NCBI RefSeq assembly: GCF_000143415.4
Contig: NW_003314302.1
Location: 1,119,820 to 1,183,819 of the forward strand
Origin: Selaginella moellendorffii
Taxonomy: Eukaryota; Streptophyta; Lycopodiopsida; Selaginellales; Selaginellaceae
Direction: 5' to 3'
DNA: 64,000 bases
The translations under genes and the position numbers were made by a program. Positions within the stretch are counted from its first letter, which is position 1, and every line of letters starts with the position of its first letter. Below, piece after piece: positions 11,870 to 22,078 of this stretch. The notes beneath the pieces are model-generated. The model made no database searches. It had not been told where the DNA came from and worked only from the letters and a program-made list of their open reading frames with translations.

Positions 11870-14413
11870 TTTAGTCGATTACAACTTGGTATCGGAACTG
11901 TTCCTTAGTCTGACTTTTATTGGTGCTCAAGTATATCACCATTAATGTTGGCATTGGAAGGTCCTAGGAGTGGGCCTATCCTTGAGGAGTAGCATGTCGA
12001 GAGGACATGGCTCTCCACTTAAGTTCATGCGTGAACTTGGGCACGATGTGGTGGATAGAAAAGGGCCAATAATAGAACGACTTTGGGATCTTGGGAACAG
12101 TATAAAGTTTCCTCAGAGAGTTGAGGATGTGATCCAGATGAGCGTTTGACGCAGCAAACGGGCTAACGTAGTTGTGGTAAACAACTATAATTGGGATCAC
12201 GGGAAAGATGTAGACTCCAAAATAATAAAGGAGTCACAAAATTACCCTCATATAGTTGAGGCCGGTGCTCATAACTTTGAGACCGGAATTGATGACCATG
12301 GGAGGTCAAATATAGGAGAGGACACAAATCCTCGAAATGGTAGCTGAGGTTACCCTTGATAAATGCTGGAACAACCCAAGGAGTTGGGGATGTACTTAGA
12401 GGATGAGTTGGTATTCTCATCACATGGACAAGTGGTCCTAAGAGGCAAAAGGTTGCCCCAAGAGAACAAATCAAGTGTCGGAGTAACACTTGCAAAGATG
12501 GTCCTTGTGAGTAGGACCTGAATACAAGAAGTTGTATTCCAGTGAGCTGGCACCTCAAAGGTAGGACCTCATGGGTCATCGGATGACAAAGTCCAAAAAG
12601 CTGGATGACTCCAATAGAGTCAAGGAATAATCCTAAAGGATTGATGGAAGCATTTGGACTGAGGTGTGTGGTACCCCACGAAGGATGGGGGGGATCATAG
12701 GATCCAAGGATGACAACAGAGGGTATCTCATCGATGGCAAAATGTGCCATGCTAAAGTCGTGGGAAGGGTGTTCCCAAAAGAAAACAACTTTGAAACAAA
12801 GTTGTGTGTGACCTCTATAGTGCAGTGCTAATGGATGGTTGGCATGAAAAGAGTGGTAATGGGCTTGGCAAAGACGTAGACACAAAAAAGAAGTGTCATA
12901 GAGGTAGGCTCGTGGAGCCGATGGTGTGGAGACACCAAATGTGCCAAGGTGTGATACCTTGAGGCTATGTTGGTGGGTTCATGAGAACCCCTTGCCAAAG
13001 GAATCCCAATGGAAATGGGAATAGCATAGCCTAAGTTACAGAGCATGCGGTTGGAGTGTGGTGACCCAGATAATGATGGAGGTGTGGAAGCACCAGTAAT
13101 GAGTTGTAGGACTTGACAACTATGAGGCAACTAAGAAAGAGGTGCAAAATAATTGGTTAAACGGGTAGAAGGTAGCTACCCAAGCCTTCTTAATGGCATA
13201 AGGAAGTTGGATATACCCTTACGGGGGATAAGTTGTTTGTTGCGATATAGTAAGTCAATGTCATGAAAGGAAATACTCATTGTCAAGGAAGCCGTCATTG
13301 GGACACCCGAACACTCTAGAACACCAGGAGGTGGTGTTTGATGTCGCGAGGGCAATAGATAAGGCCCAAGGGACTAAGTCCCTAGCGAATGATGGATAGA
13401 AGGTGCTATCCAAATGTCCAAGGTGTCGGAGACAGGAGAAGACTATCTACTCGAATTGGACAAAGCCAAAAATGGAATTTTGGCAAGGCTAGCGATGGGC
13501 ATGTAAAGGCCCATAAGCAACAACGTAATCTCGGTGTGTGGGATTATAGGGTGAGCATACCTAGATTGAGGAACCACTCCCTAGGCTATCGGGTAGGTTC
13601 ATCCCTAAAAATACTTGCTAAGGCATGATAGAAAGTGCAAAGCTATCCTCCTGGTCTGGAGGAGAATGACCGAAGGAAAGGTGTGAAGCCAAAAGCAAGA
13701 AGTAAGGGGATAGAACCGAACCATAGGAATCGAAGGGCATAACTAAGGTTGGTTATGCCAGCTGGGAGTGGAGAATCAAGTGGGGGCTCGAGGGTGTTGT
13801 CGCTAGCAACCATGATGCCATGGAGAGTCTAAAATATGGAATTGTCCATGTTAGATTATATGGTAATTGGAAAGCTTGCAAAAAGGGAAGCCTTAGCAGC
13901 TAAGGGACAGAGTTCCTTCAAGGTTCCCAAAGACGATTCTAGATAGCTTAGTACCTAGAAGGGCCAAGTGTAAATGGTTCATAGAACGCGTGAAACCAGA
14001 GTGGCGCAGCAGAAGCGTGGTCTTGAAGCTTGCCATGAGGCAAGGCTATCAAGGTTCAGGAAGTAGTTCCCGAGTGTTCAAAAAGAGGGCTTTGAACGAA
14101 AGTTGATGGTCAAGGACTTTCACACTTCAGGAACCATGTTACATTGGTCGGAGGACTTGCCAAGCAAGATTGGCAAGTCGGGGGAACAAATACCCTAGTT
14201 GAAGGTGATAACTTCAAAAGGGTGGGCCATGGGGCCAAACATGGAGGAGTCCATGCATGATCACAGATGTGTCAAGTGAGAGGACTTGGCAGTGTGGAGG
14301 AACTAGGTTCCTAAGCTGTGATCTATAGCGTGCTTTGAGTATAAGTTGGTGCATCGGCATGGGGAGTCACGCCAGGCATCCTAGGTGATGCCATCCGTAG
14401 ATGCATATACGGA

Positions 14414-14470
14414 GGTTGGGTTTGAGTCCCGACCCTCTAGTGCTTGGGTTCGAGTCCCAAATCACTAGGG
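14414..14470 (+). repeat. Two adjacent T-arm-like hairpins with a pol III B-box match
   Basis: Hairpin one: GGTTGGG, loop TTTGAGT, CCCGACC (one G-T pair). Hairpin two: TTGGG, loop TTCGAGT, CCCAA, extended by an outer CTAGTG/CACTAG stem. GGTTCGAGTCC at 14447-14457 is an exact match to the B-box consensus. Neither is part of a complete tRNA cloverleaf. Confidence 0.5.
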
Positions 14471-14496
14471 CGTGGTGATGGTTTGGAATATGAGGA

Positions 14497-14760
14497 CACT
14501 CATATTTCAGTGGTCATGGACTCTCAGTGAGGAGACTGGTTTGGGCACACCGCCAAGCGAGGGATGCCTCGGAATTGTGATGCACGGTTAGATTGCTTAG
14601 AGTGAAAGCTCGGCATATCTAACTTGAACACTTTGGTGTGAAAGGCACCAAGGACGTGGTGAATGAGATAGGGACACCCATTCTCAGTTGCTATGGATCC
14701 TTGGCCGGAAGGGCTAGCTTGGGCGCACCGCTAAGTGTGAGGGATGCCCCCGGGGTCATA
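14497..14760 (+). repeat. Diverged direct repeat, two units of about 85-90 bp
   Basis: The units at about 14497-14580 and 14668-14760 share the order 'GG(t/c)TTGGGC(a/g)CACCG', then AAG, then GAGGGATGCC, about 172 bp apart. This points to an old duplication inside the non-coding element. Confidence 0.45.
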
Positions 14761-16203
14761 GTCAACAACTTAGTAAGGTTTGGAAGACCTAATTCCTATT
14801 GGTAGACCTATTAAGGGGTCAAGATGAGATCACTAGGTGATCTTATGGCTAAACAAGAACAAAATCTTTGTTTGGGTTAAGGAATATGATTCCTAGTTCA
14901 AAGTGTTGATTTGAACTATTGATAAAGGTGTGGCTTGGTCAAGGTGACTAAGTGGGAAGGACACCTAAGGGAAATGAACTACTACAATACAATGGTATTA
15001 TGAGTTCAAGAAAATAGTCTCCAGAGACAGGCCCATGGGTGGGTCACAAGGTTGGGTTAGGAAGAGAGCCTAGAACAGTTGGGGAGACTTACTAGGGGTG
15101 AACACCCTAGTCTGGGCAAAGCAGATCCTTTGCTATGGAACCAAGAGAATACCTCCAGGAGGGAGGTAATGATCCTATGTTGCTTGGTGCAACAATCCAA
15201 AGATAGGAGCAAAAGACGAGTGCCCAAGGTAGGGCCATGGAATCCATTGGAAAGAATCCAAGTGGCAAAGTTAGCCAAGGAACACTAATGTGTTTGATGC
15301 TAACGGATTGCGGAAAAAGAAGTGGACTTCCAAGGATGGATTCCCAAGTGCTCCAATTTGGCAAAGGAAAGGCTCCAAGTGAGGGAGCAACTAAGTAGCC
15401 AAAAGATAGAGCCGTGGACAGCCCTAGCACAAATAATGATCAATGGAACGTAATGCCAATGGTGGCACAAAAATAGAAAAGAGGATGAGGGTGCCCTCGA
15501 GTAGAGAACTTCCTAGGAGGGGAAGTGGAGTTGCACAAAATGTGCAAGGCAAGGTGTCGGAGACACCTAGGAAATTGACTCCAAAAAGTCAAGAGTAAAC
15601 GTTCCAAAGTACGAAGGTAGATCAATGGAATCTGTGACTACTCAAGAATGAGTAGTGGAATTGAGTTAGAGAGGGTGTCTCTAACGAGTTTAGTGAGAAC
15701 TGAACCAATAAAAAGGAGCAAACCACCCAGGTGGTCAAGTGAGTCTCTAAGTTGGAGAGACTATCCTCCTTAGAGGATGGGCAAGGCATGGTGAGCCTTT
15801 GGTGTCGAACCATTGACGAATATGGAGAAGGCATGGTGAGCCTTCAATGTCAAACCATTGACAAATATTGGCTAGGGGCCAAGGATGGAAATGGTAACAC
15901 ATGTGGGTGCTACTTTATAAAATGGTTTACTGTTCAATGAGGACATCGAACTTCGTCTATGGGTGGTGGAGTTGTGAGACACAAAATCCCTAGGCCCCAA
16001 AGTGGAGCCGGAAGGGTGCCACGTGGTAGTGGCCGAAGCGAAAGCCCAAACGAGTGTAACACATTTGGACTAAAAGCTCTGACTTGGAAGGTCGAGAGCG
16101 GGAGTGGAACTCCCAACAAAGTGCTCAAGGAGTGAGCACGAAGCGAGCAATAAGCAAGGCTCCAAAAAGGGACCCAAAAAGGACCAACACATGACACGTG
16201 GAA

Positions 16204-16788
16204 GTGTCCGAGATGGAGTCCGAGGCGGACCCTAGTTGGAGTCCGAGATGGACCCGAAGTGGAGTCCGACATGGAGTCCGAAGTGAAGTCCGAGATAGAG
16301 TCCGATATGGAGTCCGAGATGGACCCGAAGTGGAGTCCGAGATGGAGTTCGATATGGAGTCCGAGATGGACCCGAAGTGGAGTCCAAGATGGAGTCCGAG
16401 ATGGACCCGACATGGAGTCCGAGATGGAGTCCGAGATGGAGTCCAAGGTGGACCGAAACGGAGTCCGAGATGGACCCGAGATGGAGTCCGAGATGGACCA
16501 AGACGGAGTCCAAGATGGAGTCCAAGATGGACCAAGACGGAGTCCGAGATGGAGTCCGAGATGGAGTCCGAGAAGGACCAGAGATGGAGTCCGAGGTCGA
16601 GATCGAGACCGGGACCGAGACCGAGACCGAGACCGGGACCGGGACCGAGACCGAGACCGAGGCCAAGGCTGAGACCGAGCCCGAGTCCGAGTCCGAGTCC
16701 GAGTCCAAGTCCGAGTCCGAGTCCGAGTCCGAGTCCGAGTCTGAGTCCGAGTCCGAGTCCGAGTCCGAGTCCGAGTTCGAGTCTGAGA
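16204..16788. repeat. Hexanucleotide-phased minisatellite (GAGTCC family)
   Basis: From 16204 to about 16590 the unit is built from GGAGTCCGAGAT and GGACCCGA blocks. It then becomes GAGACC hexamers (about 16594-16675) and nearly pure GAGTCC hexamers (about 16676-16786). Because the period is a multiple of three and lacks stop triplets, all six frames stay largely open. The resulting Ser-Pro, Glu-Ser, Asp-Ser, Gly-Leu and Arg-Thr frames are not evidence of genes. Confidence 0.9.
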
Positions 16789-17073
16789 GGGTGAAAGCCC
16801 AAAGCGTTCGTCTCCCAGACCCTGGGGGGTTTGGTGAGCTCCAAAAGTATAGTAGGGGGAGGACTGCAGTGGAGCTAGTTTGGCCAGAAAGGGGGAGCAC
16901 ACGTGGAGCACTTGGACCAGGTGCAAGTGTTGAGTGGCATGGATGCCATTCTTGGGGCTAACAAGTCCCAAGTCCTGAATTGGACTGATGGAGGTTGTGA
17001 ATGAGACTCCTCCAAGTGGTCGGAGGTGTGGTTAAGTGACTAAAGTAGAATGGAAAATTTAGTCGTTTACACT

Positions 17074-18447
17074 TTTATATCGAGATAATACATATATAAG
17101 AAGCGGCTCACCACTTGAATGAAGTTGTAGATCACATATACATATTGTGTTTCCTCCGAGGAAGCAATTAAATTCCAAATTCCAGAGTCTAGAATGCTAT
17201 ATAATTTGCATGTAGCTAAAAATTCCCTTTACAAACCCATATTTTAAAAATAAACATTCTAAAATTGAGTACCTCCTACAATCCCACAAGGCACTTGGCT
17301 AGAAGTCTATGTTTGAATGCCTGGATTTAGCCACAAAGAAGGTTTAAGAAGCAAAGAAGCCAAGTGCTAATACCTACTAAAATAGTAAAAGGGACTTTGA
17401 AAATTTAATGGCTAATTGAAGTCTTTTTGCACATCTATTCCTCAAGCAATAAAGCATTTTATTAGAATAGACCAAGTACCTAAAGCACTAAGCTATACAA
17501 GGCACTCAAATCCTAGAAAGGAAAGTGATTAAATTCTACTCTATCAAGATAAAAATAAACCTGGTTCACTACTCTCTTCACCCATCTTTACATCACCTAG
17601 AACTTTGCTGTTGCAAAGAGATATCGTTTGGTGATGATGTGGTTAAAGAAATAACCCTTTTACCATCCCCCAATCCCCAAGTTGCATTTTAAGCACATAG
17701 CCTCCTCTTCCACATGGCTCCAATGCCATCGCCAGCCCTGCCACTTGCGATCCCCTCTCCTTGTCCCTACTAGTCAGTGGCAAGCTTGCTTCTCCACAAA
17801 CCTTGGAGCTCATGGGCATCCATCTGGGCAGTGCCTCCTCTCCTGCTTCCCTTGGAAACTTTGTGGCTGGGAAGAGCTGTGGTAAAAGGAGAGTTTTTTT
17901 TATCCCTCCCGGGCTATGCAAACAGAAAAATGTCACTCACACCTCCTCCCCTGCCCCAGGCCATGCTACACACCCACTGGCCAGCCCAAACCTTGCAAAA
18001 ATATTTCAGAAGGACATGTGGTAAGAACCGAGATTTACTGGGTTACCTAGTGCCAACTGGCCAAATCCAGGAGCCCACAAAGTTTGGCAATTACTCCTTA
18101 TAGTAGTAGATTAAGTATTATTTTATTTCAATTTTGTCCTTTATTATTATATTACTATTAGATATTTTAAAATATTAGTCCTCAACTAGCTTTCATACAT
18201 GGCAAATCCAATCTAGAAACTCTTATTAGAAGAACATTATAAAACATACTCAAGGCATTTGGATATATCTAAAAATTGCAAACAAGCAAAATTAATCTAA
18301 AATAAGTTTGAAGAAACTATTTTCATATCAGATATGCTAATCTATCAAACAAACCAAAACGTAGGTATTTCTAGCAATTTTAACAAAGTAAGTATTTTAA
18401 ATAAAAGTCAATAAAAATATTTAAAATATATAATCAGATGAGCCACC
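17074..18447. other. Intergenic DNA
   Basis: It contains a TATA-like CATATATAAG near 17,090 and small overlapping frames on both strands at 17,640-18,100, without recognisable domains. I see no supported gene. The right end is the 3' flank of the PPR gene. Confidence 0.6.
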
Positions 18448-20073
18448 TTAACACTTGTCAGGAGCTATGCCTCTATTCAAGCTATTGGAGAGCAATACAT
18501 AAGACACGCCTTGAGATGGATCTATCTTCGAGATGTGCTGTGCCGCTCGCCGTGCCCTTCCCAGATCCTTGTGTGTCTCAGACGCACTGAGAAGACTCGA
18601 CCAGGTTGCAACATCGGGCAAGAAAGGCATCGTGTGGAGAAGCTCCTCTGCCTCATGCAAGCAATTTGATCGCCCAAGAACATCAACAATGCACGAGAAG
18701 TGCTCCACCCATGGTGCAAGATTGTAATCTGCCACCATGGATTGGAAGCACCACTGCGAGATTTCAACCAGGCCCGAGTGGCTACACCCGTTGAGAATGG
18801 AGATGAACGCGTTCTCATCGCACTTGATCCCCTCCACCGCCATAGCCGCGAGCGTTTGCATCGCCTCGCAGCAATGCCCAGCGTGGGCATATGCCGCGAG
18901 CATCACAGTCCATGCCACAGCATCGCGATTAGACATGCGATCAAAAATATATTTCGATAGCTCTACTTCGCCTGCATGTGCGTAGCCTGAGAGCATAGCA
19001 GTAAGCGCTACTAGATCAATCTCTGGCATCCTCAAAAAGAGAGCTTTTGAACTTTCTAAATGCCCGGAATGGGCAAATGCTACAAGAAGTGAAGTTAGAC
19101 ACTTGAGTGTGTGTTGAGGCATTTTGTTCAGCGTCTCAATGCTTTTCTCCATTAGCCCTAAATCGAAATAGCAGTTGACGAGTCCCGTCCACGTCACAAT
19201 ATCTCTTTGTTTCATTCCATCAAACGCAACCTTTGCTGCACCAACTTGCCCGTTGTACGCAAATGCCACGATCATGGCATTCCACGTCACCACATTTCGC
19301 TGCGGAATCCTGGAGAAAATCTCCACCGCTTGCTCCTGCTGGCCATTCTGGGAGAATGCTAGAATCATGGCCGTCCATGAGAAGACAGTCCTTTCCGGCA
19401 TCCCATGGAACATGACCCTCGCCTCTTCCAGATTCCCTACCAGAATGAGTCCGGCTATGGCGGCATTCCATGACGGGGAATCCCAGCCGGGCATTCGATG
19501 GAAGACGTCCATGGAGGCTTTGATCTGGTCCGTCGATCCCGCCATCCCAGCCAAGATCGACGTCCAGGAAACAAGGTCGCGTTCCGGCATGGAATCAAAC
19601 AGGCTCTTGGCTTGGAAAAGATGCCCAGCTTGGGCATGTGCCGTGACGATGCTCGACCAAGATCGGACGGTCGTGCTGGGCATTTTTATGAAAATGTTGG
19701 CTGCCTCATCACAGAATCCATGCTGTGTGTACGTGGCGCTCAGGGCATTCCATGAAATCTCGTTTCTCTGTGGCATTTCAATGAAGATTTTTCGAGCTTC
19801 CTGGAGATACCCATTGTGGGTATAAGCCGTGAGGAGCGTGTTCCACGCGTAGAGATTTGGAAATGGGAGGGTGGCGAAAACTTTCTGGGCGTCGCAGACG
19901 CTGCCACACTTTCCATACATATCTATGATCCCGCACGCTAGAAAACTGTTGGTTTTGAGATCGCTGGCTGCAAGAATTTGGGAGTGGACTCTTTTGCCAG
20001 TGGGAAGATCTCGAGCTTTGGTGACGCGTTTTAGCAAATCTGAATAGAAATCCACGTGTGGATTTCGTCCCAT
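18448..20073 (-). CDS. PLS-type pentatricopeptide repeat protein, complete
   Basis: A single-exon gene of 541 codons starting MGRNPHVDFYSDLLKRV. After an N-terminal L1-like block (GKRVHSQIL at about residues 26-34) come about a dozen helical repeats, nearly all of the 31-residue S type, each with a signature like NLYAWNTLLTAYTHNG or NVVTWNAMIVAFAYNG. The C-terminal part (EHFSCIVDVLGRSN through DVATWSSLLSASETHKDLG and SYVLLSN) matches L2/S2 and the E region. The protein stops before an E+ or DYW deaminase domain, so if it edits RNA it would need a partner. Organelle RNA binding is the family role. The start codon lies only about 85 bp from the stop of the upstream HVA22-like gene on the same strand. 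Confidence 0.9.
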   Translation of the reverse strand: MGRNPHVDFYSDLLKRVTKARDLPTGKRVHSQILAASDLKTNSFLACGIIDMYGKCGSVCDAQKVFATLPFPNLYAWNTLLTAYTHNGYLQEARKIFIEMPQRNEISWNALSATYTQHGFCDEAANIFIKMPSTTVRSWSSIVTAHAQAGHLFQAKSLFDSMPERDLVSWTSILAGMAGSTDQIKASMDVFHRMPGWDSPSWNAAIAGLILVGNLEEARVMFHGMPERTVFSWTAMILAFSQNGQQEQAVEIFSRIPQRNVVTWNAMIVAFAYNGQVGAAKVAFDGMKQRDIVTWTGLVNCYFDLGLMEKSIETLNKMPQHTLKCLTSLLVAFAHSGHLESSKALFLRMPEIDLVALTAMLSGYAHAGEVELSKYIFDRMSNRDAVAWTVMLAAYAHAGHCCEAMQTLAAMAVEGIKCDENAFISILNGCSHSGLVEISQWCFQSMVADYNLAPWVEHFSCIVDVLGRSNCLHEAEELLHTMPFLPDVATWSSLLSASETHKDLGRARRAAQHISKIDPSQGVSYVLLSNSLNRGIAPDKC

Positions 20074-20157
20074 GGATCCCTACCAATAGACCCATCACAC
20101 GTCTTGAAGATAACTATGAAATCTGGAGTAAATTATCATAAAACCAAACTTTGCAAT

Positions 20158-20919
20158 TTAAAAGCCTCCTCGTTTCTGGAGGTAAATCCTCACAACATTC
20201 CTTGGCGTCTTGGGCTTGTTTTTAATCGCACCTTTGACAGCCTGCACAAAACTTATGTTTTATCTCCGAGATATCTTTTTTCTTTTTGGTAGCTTACCAC
20301 TTGCATCAACTTTTCAAATGTGTCCTGACCATTGTTCTCGATGAATTTTATTGCAGCTTCTTGGGTTCTTGGCTTCATCATGTCCAGTGTGGCTTGCTCC
20401 AAATTCTCCCATCTCACTTCATCCTTAAGCTCTTCGCCTAAACGATTTCTTCCACAAATGTGTTTGAGATAAATGAATCTTGCGCCTTGGAAAGGAGGGA
20501 ACAATAGCCAGCAACAAGCTACAAACTTTATCATTTCTAGCAATGGGACTGGCAACCTTGGAAAATAAAAATTCAAAAGATAAACGAAATGTTATAAAGC
20601 TTGCTCGTACCAGGGAAAGTTTAGAATGAGCACTGTTTGCACAAAACTTAGAGATGAGTACAAGGACCAATACGTGAGCCATGGATGATCGTCTTCTTGG
20701 AAAGGGCTCTCAAGTGCTTGAAGAGAAGCATACCTGAATGCATCAAAGCAATCACTCAAAGCAATGTTTTTGAGAGGACTCGTTCAACTTACGCAGGATA
20801 AACTAGAGTGATGGAGGGCCTGATCTTGACAATAAAGTTAGATAAGCTATATGTGCACCAGATTTGGAATACCTGACTAGCGGTTGAAGTTGTGTCAAGA
20901 ACATTCCAATGAAGCTCAT
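20158..20919 (-). CDS. HVA22-like (TB2/DP1/HVA22 family) membrane protein
   Basis: HVA22 and yeast Yop1/animal REEP proteins shape ER membranes through hairpin segments; plant members are often ABA- or stress-responsive (family knowledge). Five exons: 20873-20919, 20793-20819, 20611-20733, 20298-20556 and 20158-20241. All are GT-AG and phase-consistent, giving 179 residues. The product begins MSFIGMFLTQLQPLV, then YPAYASLQALESP, EDDHPWLTYWSLYS, then WLLFPPFQGARFIY, the family's diagnostic core. The rest is a charged tail ending YLQKRGGF. Exon 2 is only 27 nt. No frame shows the whole protein unspliced, so it is easily missed. Gene expression cannot be judged from sequence. Confidence 0.88.
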
Positions 20920-22078
20920 GATCTTGGTTGTGCTGGCTCTCCTCCTGCAACACATCGCTTTGCTCAACAAGACACTGAAAGGTTGAAAGAAATGAATTGG
21001 ATAGCATCTTGCGTCTGGACAATACTTAGCTTCAAAGTACCAAGGAGTGCTATTTGTGTTTGGTATTATTAATAATATTAATTCTTATATTATTTGGTTT
21101 TACTTTAGCGATAGGTGTCCCTTTCTAGCCTTCTAAATATTCCCTGATTTTGTAAAACTATTTTTGGCTGGCCACCCAAAACAGCAACGCAACAAGCAGG
21201 TGGAGTGTCACTGTTTCTGGAAGAGTTCTTCTCTCAAGCAATTAATTCCTGCCAAAGGGCATCTCACTTCAGCGACACTTCCAAACATTTGCAAAATCAC
21301 CAGAGATATCTTCTCACTTCTATGTTAGTTGAGAGATGATTGATTGAGGCCTTTGGCTTGTGAAGAGAAAAATAAAATAAACATTCTGGCTTCCATGTGC
21401 ATCATGTTCAGCTTGCCAGGAGGTACTTTAGTTACACCTACTAGAGGAAAAAAAGAGAAGCCAACTAGAATATCTTATAATAGTGTGCAATATCTATGGT
21501 TTTTGTTGAGTTGTTCCTTTCCTCCATGATCCATTTCTAACGAATCTTTTTCTTAAAAACACTATTACAGAAGAATAATATTGATAAATTAATTTCATTG
21601 CATATCTTCCAAGTCACACCATAAAAAAAGACTGTTTTTTTCTCTTAAGGCTGTAGAATGGCAGGCTCACACCAAGAAATGGATCCCACGCAAACCCTGC
21701 ACTTGCCAATCCCAGAAAGCATCATACAAAGTGTTTCCTTCACGCTCAAAAAATTGTCATGCTGGTTTTGGATTGAAATTCTTTTGGAGTGACTAATTAG
21801 GATAACTTCTGCCAATTGCCACATGCATGCCTGTCATGGAAGCTTTGATCCCTTCAGCCTAAACATCAGAAAGAATAAATGTAGGCTAGATAGAAACTTT
21901 AAGAAAGAAAAACAAAGAAGAAGGATTTCCAACGGGCTATTCCAGTTATTTAAGCCACACATTCACACACACACACCTAGGTATTGAGCAAGAAGTTTTC
22001 TTTCTAGCAGCTTACTAGCATTGATCTGTTCTCTGGTTGTTTTGGAAAGGTTTCTTTCTTCCAAGTTTTTCTCCTCCA
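20920..22078. other. Intergenic region between divergent genes
   Basis: It separates the minus-strand HVA22-like gene from the plus-strand glycosylase gene and should hold both promoters. A TATA-like TTATTTAAG lies at about 21,945, some 130 bp before the glycosylase ATG, and a short (CA)n at about 21,962-21,975. No other gene is seen. Confidence 0.6.

Larger units (their letters stand above)
11870..17073 (+). mobile_element. Putative non-autonomous LTR element without gag-pol
   Basis: Directly right of the gap is TTTAGTCGATTACA, followed by a PBS-like TGGTATCGGAAC at 11887-11898 (10 of 12 to the initiator-Met consensus). Almost the same 14-mer, TTTAGTCGTTTACA, occurs at about 17,060-17,073. 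This fits the shared end of a 5' and a 3' LTR. The 5 kb between is G-rich on the plus strand and contains no recognisable gag, protease, RT or integrase. Open frames such as the 240-codon minus frame at 12,163-12,885 have no family features and look incidental. It resembles large derivatives (LARD-like). The 5' part of the left LTR is in the gap, and the start of the 3' LTR is not defined. Confidence 0.45.

Noticed and set aside
12163-12885. 240-codon minus-strand open frame
   Set aside because: No domain or biased codon pattern, His/Ser/Leu-rich text from the complement of G-rich non-coding DNA, and it lies inside the putative non-autonomous element.
14444-14460. tRNA gene
   Set aside because: A T-arm and B-box are present, but no A-box, D-arm, anticodon arm or acceptor stem at the right distance.
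15934-16971. 345-codon minus-strand frame with Arg-Thr and Asp-Ser repeats
   Set aside because: Produced by the hexamer repeat, which is open in every frame; the non-repeat ends show no protein features.
17091-17165. TATA-bearing segment as part of the 3' LTR of the non-autonomous element
   Set aside because: The shared 14-mer places the LTR end at about 17,073, so this TATA-like sequence is probably flanking DNA.
17643-18103. Overlapping frames on both strands
   Set aside because: Neither strand shows domains, a signal sequence supported by context, or splice structure.
18522-19825. Open frames antisense to and overlapping the PPR gene (up to 216 codons)
   Set aside because: Shadows of the GC-biased PPR coding sequence with no independent features.
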